DNA of 19,046 bases from an uncultured Verrucomicrobiales bacterium (GTDB lineage Bacteria; Verrucomicrobiota; Verrucomicrobiia; Verrucomicrobiales; Akkermansiaceae), in NCBI GenBank assembly GCA_937905985.1, contig CALCWC010000033.1, forward strand, positions 1-19,046, read 5' to 3'. A model generated the notes under the pieces. It saw only the letters and a program-made list of their open reading frames with translations, made no database searches and was not told the DNA's origin. Below, piece by piece: positions 14,539-19,046 of the stretch (the stretch's first letter is position 1; the number at the start of each line of letters is the position of its first letter). The position numbers and the translations under genes are program-made.

Positions 14539-14617
14539 GGAGTATCACTCCATATTTTCAGGAGTAATACTCCAGAAAAACAGGAATACAATTCCGTTCT
14601 TTCGGGAGTATTATTCC
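14539..14617. repeat. Four 13-bp dyads at an exact 22-bp period
   Basis: The dyads are ggagtatcactcc (14539-14551), ggagtaatactcc (14561-14573, perfect), ggaatacaattcc (14583-14595) and ggagtattattcc (14605-14617), consensus GGARTAnnAYTCC. Starts are exactly 22 bp apart, about two helical turns, while the 9-bp spacers differ in sequence. The array is flanked by aaaatttgcaaaa (14524-14536) and aaaattgcaaatttt (14618-14632). A TTGACA follows 18 bp after the last dyad. Conserved symmetric cores, unconserved spacers and fixed phase are what cooperative protein binding would select. Confidence 0.85.
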
Positions 14618-14635
14618 AAAATTGCAAATTTTCGC

Positions 14636-14664
14636 TTGACAAGTTTGCGTGATACTGGCAACAT
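14636..14664 (+). promoter_or_regulatory. Probable promoter of the DUF4143-type ATPase gene
   Basis: A perfect TTGACA (14636-14641) lies directly downstream of the dyad array. At 17 bp the -10 would be CAACAT (14659-14664), a poor match. GATACT at 14651-14656 looks better but is too close. A weak -10 would fit an activator-dependent promoter, but the -10 assignment is uncertain. Confidence 0.4.
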
Positions 14665-14701
14665 GCGCGTGAAAGGACGCGCGCGCAACGCGCATCAGAC
14701 C

Positions 14702-15928
14702 ATGGCAAAATCCCTACCATACCTGAAACGCAGCATGGCGAGCTCCATCAGGAGACTCTCGTCGCTTTTCCCGTGCATCCTGCTGACGGGGGCGCGTCAA
14801 GTGGGCAAGTCCACGCTGCTGCGCGAGATCATGCCCAAGGGGATGCGCTTTGTGAGTCTGGACGACGTGGAGCTGGCGCATGAGGCGCAAACGAGGCCTC
14901 TCAGGTTTCTGGAGCGCATGGGGACGCCGCTGCTTATCGACGAGGTGCAATATGCACCGGCGCTGTTCCGCGCCATCAAGAAGGTGGTGGACGAGAACCG
15001 CCACCCCGGCATGTACTGGATGACCGGCTCGCAACGCTTCCAACTGATGAAGGGCGTTTCAGAGGGGCTGCCGGGGCGTCTCGGCATTGTGGAGCTGGAC
15101 ACCATGTCGCAATGGGAGGTGCTCGGCAAGGGCGGGCGCGTGGTGCCGTTCAACCCGGAGTCTCCGAGCGTGAAGGGCGCGCCGCTGTGCGAGCGCCGCG
15201 AGCTGTTCAAGCGCATCCTGCGCGGCGGCTACCCGGAGCTGGTGATGCGCCCGCGGCTCACGGCGGAGGACTTCTTCTGCGGCTATCTGCTCAGCTATGT
15301 GGAGAGGGATGTGCAGGCCCTTTCCCAAGTGGGCAATAAGAGCGCCTTCGTCAAGCTGATGCGCTCCGCTGCATCGCGCACCGGGCAGCAACTGGTCTTC
15401 TCCGACCTGGCGAGGGATGCCGATGTGACCCCCAAAACCGCCAAGGCCTGGGTTTCCATCCTGGAGGCCTCCGGCATCGTGTCGCTTGTGGAGCCGTACT
15501 ACGTCAACACCTCCAAGCGCTTGGTCAAGGCCCCCAAGCTGTACTTCATGGACACGGGGCTCGCATGCTGGCTCAACAACATCCGCTCCATGGACGAGTT
15601 GGAGAACAGCCCTTTCCTCGGTGCCCTGGTGGAGACGTACGCCTACGGCCAACTGGTTCGCAACTACCGCAACCGCGGCGTTACGCCGGAAATCACCTAC
15701 TATCGCGATTCCTCCGGCGCAGAGGTGGACTTCCTCCTGCAGGAGGGCAACACCCTCTACCCCCTGGAGGTCAAGGCCAGCGAGTACCCCCACATCAGCG
15801 ACCTCAAGCACGTCAAGGCCATCCCCCCCGGCCGCTGCAAGCTCGCTCCCGGCATGGTCCTCTGCACCGCTCCCAAGCCCCAAGACCTCACCCACGGCGC
15901 CACCGCCTTCCCCATCAGCGCACTCTAG
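14702..15928 (+). CDS. DUF4143-family AAA-type ATPase (COG1373-like)
   Basis: The start at ATG 14702 gives 408 aa, typical of the family; ATG 14663 is an alternative and the frame is open further upstream without family similarity. Residues 20-140 form an AAA-like ATPase with Walker A GARQVGKST (30-38), Walker B LLIDEVQ (77-83) and sensor-like TGSQ (108-111). ERDVQALSQVGN near 201-212 is typical. Residues ~228-264 (FSDLARDADVTPKTAKAWVSILEASGIV) form a winged-helix-like segment. The C-terminal DUF4143 part has DTGLACWL and, at 340-358, AEVDFLL...LEVK, a PD-(D/E)XK nuclease-like signature. The cellular role is unknown. It faces the TOTE-type gene, with stops 13 bp apart, behind an unusual dyad-repeat region. 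Confidence 0.88.
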   Translation: MAKSLPYLKRSMASSIRRLSSLFPCILLTGARQVGKSTLLREIMPKGMRFVSLDDVELAHEAQTRPLRFLERMGTPLLIDEVQYAPALFRAIKKVVDENRHPGMYWMTGSQRFQLMKGVSEGLPGRLGIVELDTMSQWEVLGKGGRVVPFNPESPSVKGAPLCERRELFKRILRGGYPELVMRPRLTAEDFFCGYLLSYVERDVQALSQVGNKSAFVKLMRSAASRTGQQLVFSDLARDADVTPKTAKAWVSILEASGIVSLVEPYYVNTSKRLVKAPKLYFMDTGLACWLNNIRSMDELENSPFLGALVETYAYGQLVRNYRNRGVTPEITYYRDSSGAEVDFLLQEGNTLYPLEVKASEYPHISDLKHVKAIPPGRCKLAPGMVLCTAPKPQDLTHGATAFPISAL

Positions 15929-15941
15929 CCGCGATGGCCAG

Positions 15942-18896
15942 TCACAGCACGGGCAGGGGCAGCAATCCCTGCTCCTGTCCGCTGCCGTTTGCCAGTTTGC
16001 CCAGGTGCAAACTGAGGTCGCGCGCCATATGGGAATCCTCCAGCCGGATGATGATATCGTTCTCCTTGCTGCGAGATAGGACGTTGACGCTGCCGTACCA
16101 GACGACGTTTTGGTCGATGATGGCAAGGTGTTCATGCAACCCTTGCAGGGGAACAACATCAATGGCGAGCTGCTTCAAACGCTGGATGTGCGCGTCCGCT
16201 TTCGCCTTGTACTCATCGGGATAATCCGCGGGCGGCAAGGTGAAGACAACGATGCGGACACCGCGGGCGATGGGCCGCGCGGCAAGGCTGGCGAGCCATT
16301 GCACCTTGTCTCGGTTGATACCGGGGCTGCATATCGCAATCGTCTCCCTTGCTTCCAGGATATCGCGCTCCAAATATGCCTCGTAGTCATCCCCGCCGAA
16401 TATGCTGTGCGTTTCCCGTGCCGGAACTTCCGTTGCAAAGTTGCATATCGAATATCCCATGCGCTTGTATGTGCGGAGCCGCTTGTGGTACATTTTCTCC
16501 AGCACGCGCACATGCACGTCCACGTAGTCGTATATGGCCACAACGGTCTTCCCGTTGAAATCGCGGTGTAGTCGTCCTGCATATTGCTCCACGTTGCCCT
16601 CCCAAGCAATCGGAGTCGTGAGCATCAGCGTGTCCAGGCGAGGGTAGTTGAAACCTTCGCCTATGTACTGCCCCGTAGCAATCACCACGAGCGTTTCCGT
16701 GACAGGGATGCCCGCCAGCTGTTCCCTTATGGTTTCCCGCTCCTTTGTGCTTCTGCCGCCTTGCAGCACAACGATGTGTCGCGCGCTTCCCTCCAGCAGC
16801 TTTCGCAGGGTTTCCGCATGCTCCCTGAATTTGGTCAGCACCAGGGGCGTGTGCCCCTTGGATAGGGCTTCCCGTACGTCGTGGACAATTAGCGCATTCC
16901 TGCACTCATCGGTAATCAGGGCACGGTAGGCATCGTTTATCTTCCACGTGTTGCCCAGGTGAACCAGTTGGGTGAACCTGGGATAGACCAGATGCTGGAC
17001 ATCCTGCATTTCCGCCCGCTGGCGCGCCGTGAAGCGGAAACGTATCGGTCCGAACTGCATCAGCACCTTTTGTTCCATGCCATCGTCCCGCTTAGGAGTG
17101 GCGGTCAGGCCGTACACATAGCGTGCGTTGATGCGTCTCAGCACGGCATCAGCACTCGCTGCCGCCGCGTGGTGGCACTCGTCCATGAGTACCATGCCGT
17201 AGGTTTTGAGACGCTCGTCGTCCTCTTTCAGTGAGGTGAACATGGCGATGTCGATGATGCCCGTGGAGGAATCATGTGCCGAGTATATACAGCCGATGGC
17301 GCTTTTCCTTTTGCGTGTTTTGCCGAGCTTCGTCAGGTAGGTGGGAGGTTCCTCGCGGATGTTCAGGAACTTTTTGAAATCATCCACCCAGTTCTTCATG
17401 ATTTCGCGGTTGTGCACCAGCACTAGTGTGTTCACTTTTCGCTGGGCAACAAGGTAGGCTCCCACTGCGGTCTTGCCGAATGCCGTTGCCGCGCACAAGA
17501 TGCCGTTGTCGTGTTGCAGCATCCTTTCTGCCGCATCCTGTTGCGTGGGGTACAACTTGCCTGTGAAGCCTACATCGATGCTGCGGCCCTCGCATCTTTT
17601 ATCGGTCTCCTTGTAGGGAATCTCCCACCGCTTCAGCATGTCGGCAAGTTCCTCAAACTGCCCGCGCGGAATCCCCAGATAGCCTTCCGTTTCCTCGTGG
17701 CATGGGATAATGCGCGGGATGCGCGCCACGGAAAAGCCCATGTTGCGGGCCTGGTGGTATGCGGGATTGCTGAACGCCGCCATGCGGCGGAGGGTGTTGA
17801 GAAACCTGGGCTTGATTTTCTCCTTGGCTATCCACACCATGTTGGCGCGAACCAGTTGGAGCGGTGCCGCCACATCACCCTTGTCCAGACGAAACCGGCT
17901 TGTCTCCCACGGTTTCTCATCGGCAGCGCCAGAGGTTTCCTCAGAGCGCAGGCGTGATAGCGGGCCGAGTTCCCCTAGCTCTGTCCACTCCTTGATTTTA
18001 GTTTCCACGAACGCCCTGGATATTTTTTTGACGTCAAGGAGCGTTTGCCATTGGTTGGCGTAGGGTGTCCAATCCGCATTCACGAAGGCGCTGTTACCCT
18101 GTTTCAGGGCAAGCCCCTGCAACGGCAGCGCAATCAGGTTGCCCAGCCCGCCTTCCGGCAAATGGTCCTGTGCGGGAATCATGCGGTCGTAGCTTGCAAA
18201 GCCTTTCTGGTTGACCTGCTTGGCACCCTGCGTCAGAAGGGCGCTGCCGAACGTGCGGGCAATGCTTGCAGGTATGTTTTCCTCGAAAAACATCCACACG
18301 TGGGCACCCTTGCCGGAGCGCGACCGCTCAACGAGTACAGGCACTTTGTTTATGTCGCAGACGCGTCTCAGGGCATCCACATCCTCCCGCCAATGCTCTA
18401 TCTCTGAATCGTGATCATCGAAATCGAAAACAAGGAGTCGGCATGTCTCATCCTCCAGCAAAGGGTAGATGCCGATAATCTGCGGGCGTTGTTCCGTGCC
18501 GCCCTGCAGGTGAGCCATGATGATCCGCTTGCTGATGGGTTCCCATGCACGGGCAGGGCATGAAAAGCACCTTACATCGCTTTGTCCCTCCACCCGCGGG
18601 CACAGCCCCGCTTTCCAGAAATTGGAGCACACGGGATAGTACGCCGCTTTCCCATCCTTGCGCACCACCCTCCGACTGAACACATCTGCACGCCCGCGGA
18701 ACAGGGAAAAGAGAAACGAGGCTGATTCCGGGGTAACGGGTATTTCCGACGAGTACTCTACCGGGGTATCAATCGTCTCCTGCCGTGCCAACTTTTCCCG
18801 CAGCTCGGCAACCTCTCTCCGCAGTTGCGCGTTTTCCGCCAACAGACGCCGGTTTTCCCGCAGGAGGAGGCTGATGGGTAGTTGTTCCTCTTGCAT
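15942..18896 (-). CDS. TOTE-type primase-helicase-PLD nuclease fusion protein
   Basis: This 984-aa protein has several parts. Residues ~9-40 form a coiled coil. Cys90, 99, 110 and 113 look like a zinc site. Residues ~120-290 match an archaeo-eukaryotic primase domain of the TOTE conflict-system type, with VFDFD (157-160 region, metal-binding aspartates) and SGKGAHVW (194-201). Residues ~445-800 are an SF2 helicase: Walker A AATAFGKT (469-476), MDECHH (571-576), LTATPKR (597-603) and QYAGRLHR (771-778). Residues ~845-955 are PLD-like, with HEHLAIID (921-928) and WYGSVN. The usual HxK lysine is His923. From these domains I infer defence or mobile-element conflict through nucleic-acid unwinding, priming and cutting. 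The frame is intact; it faces the DUF4143 ATPase gene and has its own promoter. Confidence 0.88.
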   Translation of the reverse strand: MQEEQLPISLLLRENRRLLAENAQLRREVAELREKLARQETIDTPVEYSSEIPVTPESASFLFSLFRGRADVFSRRVVRKDGKAAYYPVCSNFWKAGLCPRVEGQSDVRCFSCPARAWEPISKRIIMAHLQGGTEQRPQIIGIYPLLEDETCRLLVFDFDDHDSEIEHWREDVDALRRVCDINKVPVLVERSRSGKGAHVWMFFEENIPASIARTFGSALLTQGAKQVNQKGFASYDRMIPAQDHLPEGGLGNLIALPLQGLALKQGNSAFVNADWTPYANQWQTLLDVKKISRAFVETKIKEWTELGELGPLSRLRSEETSGAADEKPWETSRFRLDKGDVAAPLQLVRANMVWIAKEKIKPRFLNTLRRMAAFSNPAYHQARNMGFSVARIPRIIPCHEETEGYLGIPRGQFEELADMLKRWEIPYKETDKRCEGRSIDVGFTGKLYPTQQDAAERMLQHDNGILCAATAFGKTAVGAYLVAQRKVNTLVLVHNREIMKNWVDDFKKFLNIREEPPTYLTKLGKTRKRKSAIGCIYSAHDSSTGIIDIAMFTSLKEDDERLKTYGMVLMDECHHAAAASADAVLRRINARYVYGLTATPKRDDGMEQKVLMQFGPIRFRFTARQRAEMQDVQHLVYPRFTQLVHLGNTWKINDAYRALITDECRNALIVHDVREALSKGHTPLVLTKFREHAETLRKLLEGSARHIVVLQGGRSTKERETIREQLAGIPVTETLVVIATGQYIGEGFNYPRLDTLMLTTPIAWEGNVEQYAGRLHRDFNGKTVVAIYDYVDVHVRVLEKMYHKRLRTYKRMGYSICNFATEVPARETHSIFGGDDYEAYLERDILEARETIAICSPGINRDKVQWLASLAARPIARGVRIVVFTLPPADYPDEYKAKADAHIQRLKQLAIDVVPLQGLHEHLAIIDQNVVWYGSVNVLSRSKENDIIIRLEDSHMARDLSLHLGKLANGSGQEQGLLPLPVL

Positions 18897-18901
18897 AGCT
18901 C

Positions 18902-18928
18902 TCAGGGATGTTCTCCTTGCTTCAGCAT
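18902..18928 (-). CDS. Possible 8-codon upstream ORF before the primase-helicase gene
   Basis: An ATG at 18928-18926 lies 6 nt after the -10 box and opens an eight-codon frame, MLKQGEHP, ending in TGA at 18904-18902, 5 nt before the main ATG. Its spacing from the -10 matches the leaderless starts of other genes here. The AAGGAG inside it is 16 nt from the main ATG, too far for an ideal Shine-Dalgarno. It may be chance. Confidence 0.25.
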   Translation of the reverse strand: MLKQGEHP

Positions 18929-18934
18929 GGGTGG

Positions 18935-18963
18935 AGTCTAGAGCCTTTTGTTAGCTGAGTCAA
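18935..18963 (-). promoter_or_regulatory. Promoter of the primase-helicase-PLD gene
   Basis: On the minus strand TTGACT (18963-18958), a 17-bp spacer and TAGACT (18940-18935) lie 38 nt before ATG 18896. This is the longest 5' leader among the promoters found here. The remaining 19 kb-end stretch (18964-19046) shows no gene, only a weak 6-bp dyad, ctgagg...cctcag. Confidence 0.7.
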
Positions 18964-19046
18964 GTCTTGCGTTATTCCTTCCTCCTCCTTAGGGTCTGCG
19001 TCAAATCCGCTGAGGTTGCATGGGAGGCCTCAGAAAGAAGATTTGG

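Larger units (their letters stand above)
14370..14701. other. AT-rich gene-free regulatory region, 332 bp
   Basis: No credible gene lies here, although a frame is open on the plus strand. It holds the palindrome at 14373-14392, a hairpin with 6-bp arms (14407-14412 / 14417-14422), a composite hairpin (14464-14469 and 14477-14482 pairing with 14488-14493 and 14494-14499), the four-dyad array at 14539-14617, a TTGACA at 14636-14641 and an 8-bp inverted repeat (14663-14670 / 14688-14695). Its AT-richness contrasts sharply with the GC-rich genes on both sides. Confidence 0.7.

Noticed and set aside
14539..14617. CRISPR array or plasmid iterons
   Set aside because: 13-bp dyads with 9-bp gaps are too short for CRISPR. 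No cas or replication-initiator gene adjoins, so an operator array is the simpler reading.
14372..14701. N-terminal extension of the DUF4143 ATPase from ATG 14372
   Set aside because: The frame is open but encodes the palindrome, hairpins and dyads. Family similarity begins after ATG 14702, and the likely promoter lies inside the extension.
13890..14720. Minus-strand open frame of 276 codons across the sigma gene and the AT-rich region
   Set aside because: It is antisense to the sigma factor, and the remainder is the repeat region; no domain is visible.

Overview
The window reads as chromosomal DNA of a Gram-negative, LPS-making bacterium. It encodes LpxD, a Skp/OmpH chaperone and a SurA-like isomerase. 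Coding DNA is GC-rich, which produces very long antisense open frames. A transmembrane Ser/Thr kinase lies next to an ECF-type sigma factor, a pairing best known from the Planctomycetota-Verrucomicrobiota group. I lean towards a Verrucomicrobiota relative (Akkermansia-like), but only gene content supports this; no rRNA or marker comparison was possible.

Layout, left to right. 1-1299 (-): an AlbA_2/Schlafen-type ATP-binding protein, cut by the window edge inside a 12-bp tandem repeat that codes for TPSH units. 1300-1789: no protein gene; it holds that gene's promoter, a terminator, tRNA-Val(GAC) and tRNA-Tyr(GTA) with their promoter, and the strong terminator of the next operon. 1790-4703 (-): surA-like isomerase, skp and lpxD, an outer-membrane biogenesis cluster with promoters before surA and skp. 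4767-6559 (-): obgE and a translationally coupled metallophosphoesterase. 6647-7006 (+): a small membrane protein. 7003-7989 (-): fmt. 8022-9176 (-): a GT4 glycosyltransferase. 9297-11144 (+): htpG. 11156-13693 (+): a transmembrane Ser/Thr kinase with a helical-repeat C-terminus. 13797-14369 (+): an ECF-type sigma factor. 14370-14701: an AT-rich gene-free stretch containing a 20-bp perfect palindrome, hairpins and four 13-bp dyads spaced exactly 22 bp apart. 14702-15928 (+): a DUF4143-type ATPase. 15942-18896 (-): a 984-aa primase-helicase-PLD protein of the TOTE conflict-system type, convergent with the ATPase.

The centre is core housekeeping and envelope metabolism. Both ends look accessory: the AlbA_2 protein on the left, and the DUF4143 ATPase plus TOTE-type protein on the right. 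The most unusual signals are the phased dyad array before the ATPase, the TOTE-type protein itself, the in-frame minisatellite, and a recurrent promoter layout. In six clear cases and one weak one, a -10 box lies only 7-12 nt before the start codon, so many mRNAs here should be leaderless or nearly so.
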